The notes below the pieces were generated by a model that was not told where the DNA came from, did not search any database, and worked only from the letters and a program-made list of their open reading frames with translations. A program made the translations under genes and the position numbers. Positions 6,232 to 15,626 of a stretch of 64,000 nt of DNA are shown piece by piece. Origin of the DNA: DASVEE01 sp036380735 (GTDB lineage Bacteria > Acidobacteriota > Thermoanaerobaculia > Gp7-AA8); the NCBI GenBank assembly GCA_036380735.1, contig DASVEE010000071.1, forward strand, positions 62,001-126,000. The letters run 5' to 3'. Every line of letters starts with the position of its first letter. The stretch's first letter is position 1.

Positions 6232-7929
6232 TTACGACGCCGAGTCTCCCGGGCGGTAGAGCTGGTAGCCGCGCTTGACGCGCGAAGGATCCAGCGCCGG
6301 GCCGAGTTTTTCGCCGAGGCGGTTTTCGAAGCCTTTGATGCCGTTCTGGTCGGTGCCGGTGAGGATGGCGACGAACTCGCCGTTGCGGTTGTGGCAGATG
6401 ATGTCCTCCTGGCGGCAGAGCTTCGCGAGCGACGTGTTGAGCTCACGGTCTTCCTTGGCGGACTTGATCCAGTAGACGGCGAACGGCGTGTCGAACTTCG
6501 AGACGGTCGCGATGTTGCGCTGCAGGCGGTCGCGGAACTCGGGGTCGAACGTCACGTCGTCGCCGGTCGTGGAGAGCACCGGCTGGTTACGGTTCGCGCC
6601 GGTACCGGCGTCGTCGCGGTTCATCAGCGCCGACAGCTCCTCGGAGCTGATGGTCATGCCGCTGTCGCGCGTGTTCAGGCGGCGTCCGCTGCGGCGGATC
6701 AGCGCCTCGGCGCGGGCGCGCAGTTCGGCGGGCGTGAACGGCTCGGTGATGAAGTCGTCGGCGCCGGCGCGGAGGTACAGCACCTTGTCCGACTGGCGGT
6801 TCGAGGAAGGGGAGAGGAAAGCGATCGACGAGGAGGAGCTCTGCGCGAGCTCGAGGATCGCGGCGACGGCGCCGGCGCTCCGCTGCGGGGTGACGAGAAC
6901 CAGGCCCGGACGCTCGCGGCGCACGCGCTCCACGCCCACCTTCATGTCCGCCTCGGCCTGCACCTGATAGGAGGAGCCGAGCGCTTCCTGCACGCGGCGG
7001 ATCGTGTCGGGCTGGGCGCCGAGGATGACGACGTTGCGGTTCGTGTGCTGCGTCTCTTCCCACGGCTTGGTGATGTCGGTGACGCTTTCGTTCTCGTCGG
7101 GGCGGTAGTTCATCAGGCCGCGTCCGTCGAGGATGCGGTAGTGCGCCGAGAGATTTTCGTTGTTCGCGTAGCGCAGGTTCGACAGGCTCATGATGCGCCC
7201 GTTGGTGGCCTTGTCTTTCGACAGGGCGATGACGCCGAACGAGTTCTGCTCGAGAGTCCTGATGATGGGGTTCAACTCGGCGTTGTCTTCGTCGCCCGCG
7301 ACGAGGAGCGTCGTGGCCGGCAGATCTTCGAGCGCGTTGACGAGCGACTGCGTCAGCGACAGCGCGAAGTGGCTGGAGTACGAGGTGTTGATCAGCGTGT
7401 AAACCGGATCGATGACGAGCCGCTTGGCGCCGATGCGCTTCACGTAGTCGCCGAGCTCTTCGACGATCGCCATCACGTCCGCCGGGCTCTCGACGAGCTC
7501 GAAGTAGCGGCCGGAGGGATTGAGGATCGAGAGCTGATTGCGGCGGATGGCTTCCTCGATGGGGAAGCCGATCGACTTCGCCTGCGCGATCACGTTCTCC
7601 GGTTTCTGATCCGTGATGAGGATGCCGGGCTCCTGATGCTCGAGTCCCCTGGTGAGGAACTGGAGGCCGACGATCGATTTGCCCACGCCGCTGCCGCCCT
7701 TGACGACGTAGACGTGGTTCGGCATGAGCCCACCGACGCCAAAGTCGACGAGATCGATGCCGCTGATCATGCGCTCGCCGCTGCGGCTGATCCGCGGCAC
7801 GGCGTCGGGATCGGTGTCGCTCACCGGTTTGTCGAGCGGGAGCGGCATGTCCATCCGGGAGTTGGTGGTGCCGCGTTTCGTCCCCGAAGCGGCGGCGTTG
7901 GTCGATCGCGCATCCGTCGATCCGTTCAT
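6232..7929 (-). CDS. KaiC-like ATPase fused to degenerate receiver and GGDEF-like domains
   Basis: About 565 residues. Residues about 55-270 form a KaiC/RecA-type ATPase: Walker A GGSGVGKS (78-85) and a Walker B-like strand KRLVIDPVY. Residues about 298-411 look like a response-regulator receiver in which the phospho-Asp strand reads LVLVTPQ and the conserved Lys region reads ITEPF, so both key residues are lost. The C-terminal 120 residues resemble a GGDEF fold with RNGEF in place of GGDEF. The ATG at 7929 was preferred over a GTG nine codons upstream because AGAGGAA sits at the right distance. Probably a signalling ATPase; partner unknown. It lies downstream of an LCP gene. Confidence 0.8.
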   Translation of the reverse strand: MNGSTDARSTNAAASGTKRGTTNSRMDMPLPLDKPVSDTDPDAVPRISRSGERMISGIDLVDFGVGGLMPNHVYVVKGGSGVGKSIVGLQFLTRGLEHQEPGILITDQKPENVIAQAKSIGFPIEEAIRRNQLSILNPSGRYFELVESPADVMAIVEELGDYVKRIGAKRLVIDPVYTLINTSYSSHFALSLTQSLVNALEDLPATTLLVAGDEDNAELNPIIRTLEQNSFGVIALSKDKATNGRIMSLSNLRYANNENLSAHYRILDGRGLMNYRPDENESVTDITKPWEETQHTNRNVVILGAQPDTIRRVQEALGSSYQVQAEADMKVGVERVRRERPGLVLVTPQRSAGAVAAILELAQSSSSSIAFLSPSSNRQSDKVLYLRAGADDFITEPFTPAELRARAEALIRRSGRRLNTRDSGMTISSEELSALMNRDDAGTGANRNQPVLSTTGDDVTFDPEFRDRLQRNIATVSKFDTPFAVYWIKSAKEDRELNTSLAKLCRQEDIICHNRNGEFVAILTGTDQNGIKGFENRLGEKLGPALDPSRVKRGYQLYRPGDSAS

Positions 7930-8040
7930 GGTGGGTTCCTCTTCTCTTTTTTTCACGGGAAGTTCACTGCAACTGCCGAGTTCGAGGTTAGCAACGCGCG
8001 TTCCAGCGGGCGGTACCGCTCTCGAAAATCGCTCTGAATT

Positions 8041-9132
8041 TCAGTTCGAAACGGCGTTCGCCCGCTGCAGCGAAGCGCTCTTGTCCGTGGCGACCTGGAC
8101 GTTGGGCTCTCCCTCGGCGAAGACGTTGCGGGCAAGGTTGTGCAGCGGCGCGTAATCGCCGTTCCACGGCCTCACGGCCGATCCGGCTTCACCCGGCGTC
8201 CTCACACGGATGTACTGCATGAACGGCTTGAGCGACACGTTGCGGATCTGGGCCCGATCCGTGGTCTTGAACGTACGGTAGAGCGAGATCATCTGCGTCG
8301 TGGTGAGGTTCGTGTCCGTGTGCCTCGACAGCGCGCGCGCCGTCCCGGCGAGGCGGATGACGTCTTCCGGCCCCTGGTTCTGCAACTTCTTCCGGATGGC
8401 GTCGACGACCTGCTGCTGGCGCAGCTCGCGTGCGTAGTTGTCGCCCTGCGGTCCTTTGATGTAGCGGTAGCGGGCGTAGCGCAGCGCGCGGTCGCCGCTC
8501 ATGATCTGCGGCCCGGCCTCGAACGTGTCCTTGAACAGCTCGTCGTACATCTTCACCGGAACGTTGATCTCGATGCCGCCGAGGCTATCGACGATCTCGC
8601 GGAAGGCGGCGAAGTCGACGCGTGCAAACGCGTGGACCGGCTGGTTGAAAACTTCCTTGACCGTATCGGTGAGGAGGCCCGGGCCGGCGCCGGGATAGCC
8701 GCTCTCATTGCCGATCGAGTGCGCGAGGTTGAGGCGGTGTTTGCCGAAGCGCCCGACCTTCACATAGAGATCGCGAGGGATCGAGATCATCGATACCTGC
8801 CGCGTCGACGGCTTGAGGCTGACGAGGAGGAGCGCATCGGCGAGGTCTTTCCCGCCGCCCGGATGCGTGTCGCCGCCGACGCCGATCAGCAGGACGTTGA
8901 TGCGGTCGTCCTTCATCCCCTGGTCGACGAGGTTGGGCACCTGCTGGTAGTCGGGGGAGTAGGAGGTGTAGAGCGCCACGCCGGCGAGCACGATCAGCAC
9001 GGCGAAGACACCGAACAGCACGATTTCGACGACGCGAGTGGCTTTCTCCGGCTTGGGTGGCTCGGTCGCGAGGCGGCCGAACTTCTCAGGATCGAGACGT
9101 GAGAAACGGACAGGGTCACGCGGGGATGTCAT
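8041..9132 (-). CDS. LytR-CpsA-Psr (LCP) family glycopolymer transferase
   Basis: A 363-residue protein with a cytoplasmic N terminus, one membrane segment (about 34-55) and an extracytoplasmic LCP domain. Recognisable family motifs are INVLLIGVGG, the acidic/Arg active-site region LADALLLVSL with MISIPRDLYV, HRLNLAHSIG, and RALRYARYRY. LCP proteins transfer undecaprenyl-linked glycopolymers onto cell-wall or surface acceptors. It is divergent from the exopolysaccharide-type genes starting at 9269, which suggests a role in attaching or finishing that polymer (inference). Confidence 0.88.
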   Translation of the reverse strand: MTSPRDPVRFSRLDPEKFGRLATEPPKPEKATRVVEIVLFGVFAVLIVLAGVALYTSYSPDYQQVPNLVDQGMKDDRINVLLIGVGGDTHPGGGKDLADALLLVSLKPSTRQVSMISIPRDLYVKVGRFGKHRLNLAHSIGNESGYPGAGPGLLTDTVKEVFNQPVHAFARVDFAAFREIVDSLGGIEINVPVKMYDELFKDTFEAGPQIMSGDRALRYARYRYIKGPQGDNYARELRQQQVVDAIRKKLQNQGPEDVIRLAGTARALSRHTDTNLTTTQMISLYRTFKTTDRAQIRNVSLKPFMQYIRVRTPGEAGSAVRPWNGDYAPLHNLARNVFAEGEPNVQVATDKSASLQRANAVSN

Positions 9133-9268
9133 GGTCTAGGCCTTCCGAAAAGTACGGTGGTTCGTAAGGCGCCGGGCTGCATCATCGGTGCCACGCGGCA
9201 CGGCATTCGCAGAGGCGGCGAACACGCAGTAGGCAGCAACACTCCACGACAACGGACCCCATATCTCT

Positions 9269-10243
9269 ATGAATCAGAGTGCCATTCTGTTTCTTCTGCT
9301 GACGCTGTTTGCCGCTCCGCTGGCGGCCGACTGGACGCCCATCGCACCCGGCGTCGACTACCAGGATTTCTCCGCCGAAGGGCGCGCCGTGTACGTCACG
9401 CGCGTCGATCTGGAAAGCGAGCACGTACGTGTCATCGGCACGCGCGAGGCCGACAAAGGAACCACCGTTTCTCAATACGCCCAGCGCAACAATGTCCTCG
9501 CCGCGATCAACGGGGATTACTTCGACGAGAACCGCTTTCCGATCGGTCTCAGCGTCGGCCCCTGCGGCCGCTGGGATGGGACGAAGGACACGACGCGCGA
9601 AGGCGTCTTTTTCGTCGACGGCGATCAGGCGGAGATCCGCCCTCCTTCGGACATCATCGACGATCCGGAGGAGCTCGACTTCGCGGTCTCCGGCTGGCCG
9701 ATGCTCGTGCGCGACTGCAAAGCGCTGACGGCGGCGGAGCTGCCGGGCAGCGACAAGTTCACGCGCGCCCCGCATCCGCGCACCGCGGTGGCGCTCTCCG
9801 AGGACGGCAACACGCTCTATCTGGTCGTCGCGGATGGCCGGATCAAGGGCGCCGCGGGGATGACGCTCGCGCAACTGGCGGCGTTCATCAAGGACGAGCT
9901 CGATGCGTGCTCGGCCATGAATCTCGACGGCGGCGGCTCCAGCGCCATGTGGGTCGCCGGCTGCGTCGTCAACAGTCCGAGCGATCAGCGCGAGCGGCGT
10001 GTGGCGAACCACATCGGCGTCGTGCTGACGACGGATCTCGTCGCGTGCGACGCAAAGGAAGTCCCGAAGCCGACGTACACCGCGCAGTGCCCGCGCGTGG
10101 TGAAGGAAGAGCAGCAGACGGTGGCGCAACGGACGAGCGCTCCCGCGGCGACGACGGCTCAACAGCCCGCCGCGCCTGATGCGACGGTCCCGCAACAGCC
10201 GAGCGCGCCTGCCGTCACGACGGCGCCGCCCAAACACCACTGA
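9269..10243 (+). CDS. secreted phosphodiester glycosidase, NAGPA family
   Basis: A 324-residue protein with a signal peptide (about 1-20, FLLLTLFAAPLAA). The NAGPA (PF09992) domain is clear from AINGDYFDENRFPIG, HPRTAVALSEDGNTLYLVV and the hallmark NLDGGGSSAMW. The fold is known from the enzyme that uncovers mannose-6-phosphate and from bacterial phosphodiester glycosidases. The last 60 residues are a low-complexity Thr/Ala/Pro/Gln tail (AQQPAAPDATVPQQPSAPA). It sits just ahead of the polysaccharide export/synthesis genes, so it may process or release the polymer. Confidence 0.85.
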   Translation: MNQSAILFLLLTLFAAPLAADWTPIAPGVDYQDFSAEGRAVYVTRVDLESEHVRVIGTREADKGTTVSQYAQRNNVLAAINGDYFDENRFPIGLSVGPCGRWDGTKDTTREGVFFVDGDQAEIRPPSDIIDDPEELDFAVSGWPMLVRDCKALTAAELPGSDKFTRAPHPRTAVALSEDGNTLYLVVADGRIKGAAGMTLAQLAAFIKDELDACSAMNLDGGGSSAMWVAGCVVNSPSDQRERRVANHIGVVLTTDLVACDAKEVPKPTYTAQCPRVVKEEQQTVAQRTSAPAATTAQQPAAPDATVPQQPSAPAVTTAPPKHH

Positions 10244-10250
10244 AATTATT

Positions 10251-10264
10251 GGAATTCCCTTTGC
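10251..10264 (+). promoter_or_regulatory. candidate sigma-54 promoter (-24/-12)
   Basis: TTGGAATTCCCTTTGCAC has GG at 10251-10252 and GC at 10263-10264 with exactly 10 bp between, and the TTTGCA context expected of a -12 element. It lies 75 bp upstream of the TPR/barrel gene. An NtrX-like activator with a GAFTGA motif is encoded at 62262, so the organism does use sigma-54. Confidence 0.5.
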
Positions 10265-10338
10265 ACAAGGCGCAAAGCGGTAGCAACACAGCGTTCATTG
10301 ATCATCCCCTCACCTCACCTGATTGTTCGAGGACTGCC

Positions 10339-12879
10339 ATGAGGCCATTGAAGACTGTTGCGACAGTCTGTCTACTGCTCATCTGTACCACCTTCGCCTT
10401 CGCCCAGAGCGAAGGGTACGGCACCATCAAGACCCTCGAGACCGCGGTCGAGAGCGGTAACGCCACGCGCGATCAGAAGATCGAGCTGGCCCGTCTCTAT
10501 CTCGAGGCCGGCCGCTACTACGAGGCGCGCAAGCTCGCCGAGAACGTACTTGCATTGAATGCGGGTGACGACGACGCCACCGCGATCCGGAACCGGGCGG
10601 CCGAAGAGCTGCGCAACGTCGCGCAGCGCAACCTGGCGGACGCGGAAGCACGCGTCAACTCCGCCGATGCCACGGACGCCGACCGGCACGCGCTGGCCGA
10701 TGCGTACTTTGAAGCGGCGCGCTATACCGAAGCCGCCGACGCGTACGCACGCCTGCCGCAGTCGATGCAGACGCGCGAGACGCGGCTGCGGCGCGCACGG
10801 GCGCTGGCCTGGTCCCGTCAGATGGACGAGGCCGAGCGCGAGTACGCCGCGCTGCTCCGCGACAGCGGCACGCCGGAGCTCGACCTCGAGTACGGCCGCC
10901 TCCTCTCCTGGATGGGCGCCTCGCGCGTGGCCACGAACCACCTCCGCAGCGCTTATGACGGGCTCGGCTCCGAAGACTCGGCCGTCGCACTGGCGAACGC
11001 TCGTGCGTGGGCCGGCGATCGCGAGGGCGCCATCCGCCTCCTCAACGACTACATGGTGGCGCACCCCGACGCGACGGAAGCCTCACGGCTCCTCGCATCG
11101 ATGCGCACCTCGCCGGCGCTGCGCCTCGAGCGGCTCGACAAGCTGATCGCGCTCGAGCCGTACAACCTCGCGCTCCGCGTCAATCGCGCCCGCCTCCTCT
11201 ATGAAATGGAGGACTATGGCGAAGCGATGCGTACCGTGCGCTTCGTGCGCGAGCATTCGGCGGAGCCGGTTGCCGACATCGCCGAACTGGAGCGCCTCAT
11301 CCTGCAGCATCGCGATGAAGAGCGCGCCCGTCTCGCGCAGCGGCTGGCCACGACCGACACGAACAACGCCGGCAACGCCGACGACATCCTGTCGCTGGCG
11401 AAGGGCTACAGCAGCATCGAAGAGTACGACCGCTCCATCGACCTGTACGAAGACTATCTGCGCGCCCGTCCCGACGACACCGAGGCCCGCATCAATTACG
11501 CGCGCGTCCTGAGCTGGGACCAGCGCTACGACGCCGCACAGAATCAGTACGAGCGGCTCATTCAGCAATATCCCGAACGCGCCGACCTCCGTCTCGAGTA
11601 TGCGCAGACGCTCTCCTGGGATAGCGAGTACGTCCCGGCCCTGCGCGCGTTCCGGTCGCTGACCGACACCTCCTCCAATCCCCGCGCGTACCTGTACGAA
11701 ACGGTGCCGCCGCGCGCGCACTTCAACATCGGGCAGATCTACCGCTGGTTCGGCTGGAACGATCACGCGGAGCGCGAACAGAACGCGGCGCTGCTGCTCG
11801 ACGCCTCGTACGAGCCGTCGCTGACGGAGATCAACCGCATCCGCCTGATGCGCCCCGCCACCAACATCGAAGGACGCTACTCCTACGCCACCGACTCGAA
11901 CGACTTCGACTTCCGCCGCTACGACCTGATGGGGGAGAAGTGGGTGAGCTCGCGCACGGCGTTCAACGCCCTGCTCGGGCGCCACGAGTTCGAGCGCACG
12001 TCCACCAATCAGCAGATCGAAGCCACGGCGCTCTCCGGCGGCGTGCGCCATCGCTTCAGCGACCGCTTCCTCGGCCGCGCCCGCGTCGGCGCCAACCTCT
12101 ACAGCGACGATCTCGGCACGCGCCCGTTCTGGGGCATCGGCGCCGAGTGGCTGCCGAGCATCCAGAGCCGCGCGGCGCTCGATTACAACCGCTACGACCT
12201 CGTTTACGACGTCTTCACGCTCCAGGCTCTCGGCGACACGCCGGGCGCCGCATTCGCCTTCGACCCGATCCACATCGACGACCTGCGCGCGCACTACGAC
12301 TACCGCACCGGCGGCTTCTGGTCGTGGCTCGCGGACGCGTCGTATGGCCGCATCTCCGACGACAACACGCGCGTCGGCGCCCACGGTCTCCTCAGCTTCC
12401 GCGTCTTCAAGACGCCGTTCGTCGCCATCAAGGCGGACGGACGCTATCTCTCCTACGACCGCCGCACCCGCAACTACTGGTCGCCGGAGGATTACCGCTC
12501 GCTCGCCGGCATCCTGCAGATCGGCCAGAACCTCCGCCGCTTCGAATGGAGCGCTGAAGTGAAGGCGGGTAAATCGTGGGAGCGTGACCGCTCCTCCGAC
12601 ATCCGCTCGTATGGCCTCAGCGCCGCCGTCGGCATCACGCCGTCGGTCGACCTCGTGGCCGATTACGGCTACGGCAAGAGCGGCCGCTTCGACGACCTCG
12701 TCGGCGGCAGCGACAACGACCTGACGAACTACTGGCGCCGCCACTGGTTCGTCGGCCTCCGCGTCAAGCAGCTCTTCACCAGGGGTGACCGTCAGGGCGG
12801 CGAGCCGAGCCCGTACTACTACGACAACCGGGTGCTCTCGACCTCTCCGGTCATTCCGCCCGTCGGGGAGACACGCTAA
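10339..12879 (+). CDS. TPR/outer-membrane barrel protein of an exopolysaccharide locus (PgaA/YaiO-like)
   Basis: 846 residues starting at MRPLKTVATVC, with a signal peptide ending near FAFAQ. Residues about 25-500 are helical TPR-like repeats (for example LARLYLEAGRYYEARKLAEN, YEDYLRARPDDTEARINYAR). The C-terminal 300 residues are rich in alternating aromatic strands (NIEGRYSYATDSNDFDFRRY, HWFVGLRVKQLF) and look like a beta-barrel. TPR plus barrel is the plan of PgaA-type polysaccharide exporters. The start at 10339 fits a signal peptide; upstream codons are unrelated. Its TAA overlaps the ATG of the synthase gene, so translation is coupled. Confidence 0.75.
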   Translation: MRPLKTVATVCLLLICTTFAFAQSEGYGTIKTLETAVESGNATRDQKIELARLYLEAGRYYEARKLAENVLALNAGDDDATAIRNRAAEELRNVAQRNLADAEARVNSADATDADRHALADAYFEAARYTEAADAYARLPQSMQTRETRLRRARALAWSRQMDEAEREYAALLRDSGTPELDLEYGRLLSWMGASRVATNHLRSAYDGLGSEDSAVALANARAWAGDREGAIRLLNDYMVAHPDATEASRLLASMRTSPALRLERLDKLIALEPYNLALRVNRARLLYEMEDYGEAMRTVRFVREHSAEPVADIAELERLILQHRDEERARLAQRLATTDTNNAGNADDILSLAKGYSSIEEYDRSIDLYEDYLRARPDDTEARINYARVLSWDQRYDAAQNQYERLIQQYPERADLRLEYAQTLSWDSEYVPALRAFRSLTDTSSNPRAYLYETVPPRAHFNIGQIYRWFGWNDHAEREQNAALLLDASYEPSLTEINRIRLMRPATNIEGRYSYATDSNDFDFRRYDLMGEKWVSSRTAFNALLGRHEFERTSTNQQIEATALSGGVRHRFSDRFLGRARVGANLYSDDLGTRPFWGIGAEWLPSIQSRAALDYNRYDLVYDVFTLQALGDTPGAAFAFDPIHIDDLRAHYDYRTGGFWSWLADASYGRISDDNTRVGAHGLLSFRVFKTPFVAIKADGRYLSYDRRTRNYWSPEDYRSLAGILQIGQNLRRFEWSAEVKAGKSWERDRSSDIRSYGLSAAVGITPSVDLVADYGYGKSGRFDDLVGGSDNDLTNYWRRHWFVGLRVKQLFTRGDRQGGEPSPYYYDNRVLSTSPVIPPVGETR

Positions 12880-14195
12880 TGGGCCTCAAAGATAAGATGA
12901 GTCCGCGGGTTCAGCTGATCATTTCGCTGCTGATCATCCTCACCATCGTCACGCTGACGGTGCTGCTGTACGTCTTCCCGGAGCGCCTGGGACCGGTCTT
13001 CATCAGCCTCCTCATCTTCACGCTCGGGTCGTTCCTGCTGCTGCTGATCCTGAGGCACTTCATCCTGATCTGGTTCTCTTACCTGCACCAGCGCGAGCTC
13101 GCGCACGAGGAAGTGCAGGAGGTCTATCCCTTCGTCTCGATCATCGTCCCCGCGTTCAATGAAGGGGAAGTGATCGACGCGTCGCTCGCCTCGCTCCTGG
13201 AACTGCGCTATCCGTACTACGAGATCATCGCGGTGGACGACGGTTCGACCGACGAGACCTTCGAGAAGATGCGCAAGTTCGAGGGGAACCACTACGGCGT
13301 GCGCGTGCAGGTCTTCCGCAAGGAGAACAGCGGCAAGGCCGACACGCTGAACTACGGCATCCGCCGCTCCCGCGCGCCGATCGTGGTCTGCATGGACTCC
13401 GACTCCCGCCTGACGGCCGACGCGCTCCGCTATGCGATCCGCCACTTCAGCGATCCGAACGTCGGCGCCGTCGCCGGCAACGTCAAGGTCATCAACCGCC
13501 ACAACCTCTGGACGAAGCTCCAGGCGCTCGAATACATCGAGGGTCTGAACATCGTCCGCAAGGCGCAGGCGTTCTTCCGCTCCGTCAACGTCATCCCCGG
13601 CCCGATCGGCATCTTCCGCCGCACCGCGATCGAGGGCACCGGCGGCTACGACAGCGACACGTTCGCCGAAGACTTCGACATGACGGTGAAGATCCTGGCC
13701 AACGGCTGGAAGATCAATTACGAGCCGAAGGCGGTGGCGTACACCGAAGCGCCGGAAGAGCTGCTCGACATCATCAAGCAGCGCTACCGCTGGTCGCGCG
13801 GCATCCTGCAGGCGCTGCGCAAGCAGAAGCACCTGCTGACGCAGTCGTCCGGCACGATCACGACGCCGCTGTCGCTGTGGTACATGATCTTCGAGGGGCT
13901 GGTCTGGCCGGCGATGAACATCTTCGCCAACCTCTTCTTCGTCTACATCGCGCTGATGTTCGGGATGACGAAGCTGCTGGTGATGTGGTGGCTGCTGCTC
14001 ACCCTGCTCGATTTGCTCATTGCCGTGCACGCGATCCTCATGGAGCGCGAATCGCTCGGTCTGGCGATCTACTCCGTCTTCTACCGCTTCTTCTACATCC
14101 TCATCATCGACGTAACGAAGGTCTTCGCGACTCTGGAGGAGCTGATTGGCCTCGACATGTCGTGGGGCAAACTGGCTCGCAAGGGCCGTATCTGA
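12879..14195 (+). CDS. processive GT2 polysaccharide synthase (PgaC/HmsR-like)
   Basis: A 438-residue inner-membrane glycosyltransferase. Two N-terminal membrane segments precede a GT-A domain with IIVPAFNEG, VDDGSTDET, MDSDS (DXD), FAEDFDMT and QRYRWSRG (the QxxRW motif of processive synthases); three to four C-terminal segments follow. PgaC makes poly-beta-1,6-GlcNAc, and hyaluronan and cellulose synthases share the motifs, so the sugar cannot be told from sequence. The start overlaps the preceding stop (TAATG). Together with the upstream barrel protein it forms the core of an exopolysaccharide machine; no PgaB-like deacetylase is seen nearby. Confidence 0.85.
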   Translation: MGLKDKMSPRVQLIISLLIILTIVTLTVLLYVFPERLGPVFISLLIFTLGSFLLLLILRHFILIWFSYLHQRELAHEEVQEVYPFVSIIVPAFNEGEVIDASLASLLELRYPYYEIIAVDDGSTDETFEKMRKFEGNHYGVRVQVFRKENSGKADTLNYGIRRSRAPIVVCMDSDSRLTADALRYAIRHFSDPNVGAVAGNVKVINRHNLWTKLQALEYIEGLNIVRKAQAFFRSVNVIPGPIGIFRRTAIEGTGGYDSDTFAEDFDMTVKILANGWKINYEPKAVAYTEAPEELLDIIKQRYRWSRGILQALRKQKHLLTQSSGTITTPLSLWYMIFEGLVWPAMNIFANLFFVYIALMFGMTKLLVMWWLLLTLLDLLIAVHAILMERESLGLAIYSVFYRFFYILIIDVTKVFATLEELIGLDMSWGKLARKGRI

Positions 14196-14225
14196 TCTCC
14201 AAACCATTTCAAAGGGAACCGCACA

Positions 14226-14414
14226 ATGAGATTCGACTGGGTGAACATTCTGGCCACTGTGATTTTCGTCTCGATCGTAGTGACGCTGATTCTCGCCGTC
14301 GCTTCGTACTTCGCATACAAGGTGCGCGAGGCGCGCCGCCCGAAGACGGCCGCGGAGCTGCGTCAGGAAGGACAGGCCAAGGCCTTCTTCAATCAGTACA
14401 ACCCCAAACAGTGA
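14226..14414 (+). CDS. small single-span membrane protein in the polysaccharide operon
   Basis: 62 residues. One membrane segment (about 6-31, NILATVIFVSIVVTLILAVA) is followed by a basic cytoplasmic tail KVREARRPKTAAELRQEG and KAFFNQYNPKQ. AAGGGAA precedes the ATG. Its place directly after the synthase is where PgaD/HmsS-type accessory subunits occur, but it is shorter than those and has one span rather than two, so it is only a positional analogue. Confidence 0.7.
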   Translation: MRFDWVNILATVIFVSIVVTLILAVASYFAYKVREARRPKTAAELRQEGQAKAFFNQYNPKQ

Positions 14415-14450
14415 CCTTCCCCGGACTGATGATCGAGGACTGACCTCCCC

Positions 14451-15626
14451 ATGGATATCTGGCGCTCGGCAGCACCAACAGTTCTTCCTCCTCAGTCCAG
14501 GGTGGATGACCCCCTCGACAACACGGCGCGCCGCCATGCCCCGGCGCACGTCGACTGGAAGCATCTGTTCCTTTACGGCGTGCTCCTGGCCATCGTGGCG
14601 GTCATCGGGATCTTCGCGATCGTGTCGTTCATTCACCAGCAGACGCTCGTGACGGTTCCGGAGCCGCTGCCGAAGGTGACGGTCGTGACGAACGATCCCA
14701 ATTCCCCTCTCGCGGCGTCATGGGTCCGGCTGCTCACCAAAGCGGAGATGCAGCCGACGCTCGTGCCGCTCGAGACGTTCGATCCGATTGAAGGTGTCGT
14801 GGTCTTCTGCGACATCGAGACGATCCCGCCGCGTCTGGCCGAGCTGCTCGACATCTTCGTCCACCGCGGCGGCGCCATCGCCTTCGTCGGCAAGCCGCCG
14901 GTGACGCCGATCGGCAAGTTCCGCCTCATCGCCGACGAGGGGATGGCCGATCCGCGGCTGCAGCTCTCGGAGACGGTCTCGCCGGTCCTCGCGCGCCTGC
15001 AGCCCGGCGGCCAGATCGCGGTGAAGCCGCGCCGCGTCTCGTTCCTCAAGGAATCGCCGCGCATGTTCGTCGACGCGCGGTGGAAGGACAACTCGCGCGC
15101 CGCGGTCATGCACATGGAGGTCTCCGGCGCGCGCTTCCTCTGGTTCGGCATCGAGCCCGACATGCTGCTGAAGGACGAGCCGGCGCTCAATGCGATGCTC
15201 CGCTCGGGCTTCCGCTGGGTGGCGGGGCAGCCGGTGTCCGACGGCGCGGTCGGCGCGACGCAGGTGTCGCGCACGCTCACGCCCGACGCCCGCCGCGACG
15301 CGCGCCAGAACCGCTTCGCCTTCAGCGTCGACCGGATGGAGAACCCGGAGCTGCTGACGATCCGCATGGCCAATCGCGGCGGCCTGCCGCTCGCGAATCC
15401 GACCGTGAAGATCTGGTTGCCGCCGAACGTGACGAAGGTCGCGCTCAACGGCGACATGATCATGACCCGCAACGCCACGCTGACGCCGGTGCCGGGCGAA
15501 GGGGCCTGTCTCGTCAGTCTGCCGCGCCTGACGCGGAACGGCGAACGGGTCATGAAGCTGCGGATCGTGGAGACGCGTCCGCGTCCCGGCGGTCCTCCGA
15601 AGCAGCAGCAGTATGCGAATCGATGA
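14451..15626 (+). CDS. single-span protein with a glutamine-amidotransferase-like periplasmic domain, function unknown
   Basis: 391 residues. A cytoplasmic N terminus (about 36 residues) and one membrane segment (about 37-61) lead to a large periplasmic part. Residues about 74-270 have alternating strands and helices (KVTVVTNDPNSPLAASWVRL, GVVVFCDIETIPPRLAELL, FVHRGGAIAFVGKPP) like a class I glutamine-amidotransferase fold, but no catalytic Cys nucleophile elbow is evident. The C-terminal part looks like a beta-sandwich (ENPELLTIRMANRGGLPLAN). It is the fourth gene of the polysaccharide operon and overlaps pcm by 14 bp. Confidence 0.65.
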   Translation: MDIWRSAAPTVLPPQSRVDDPLDNTARRHAPAHVDWKHLFLYGVLLAIVAVIGIFAIVSFIHQQTLVTVPEPLPKVTVVTNDPNSPLAASWVRLLTKAEMQPTLVPLETFDPIEGVVVFCDIETIPPRLAELLDIFVHRGGAIAFVGKPPVTPIGKFRLIADEGMADPRLQLSETVSPVLARLQPGGQIAVKPRRVSFLKESPRMFVDARWKDNSRAAVMHMEVSGARFLWFGIEPDMLLKDEPALNAMLRSGFRWVAGQPVSDGAVGATQVSRTLTPDARRDARQNRFAFSVDRMENPELLTIRMANRGGLPLANPTVKIWLPPNVTKVALNGDMIMTRNATLTPVPGEGACLVSLPRLTRNGERVMKLRIVETRPRPGGPPKQQQYANR

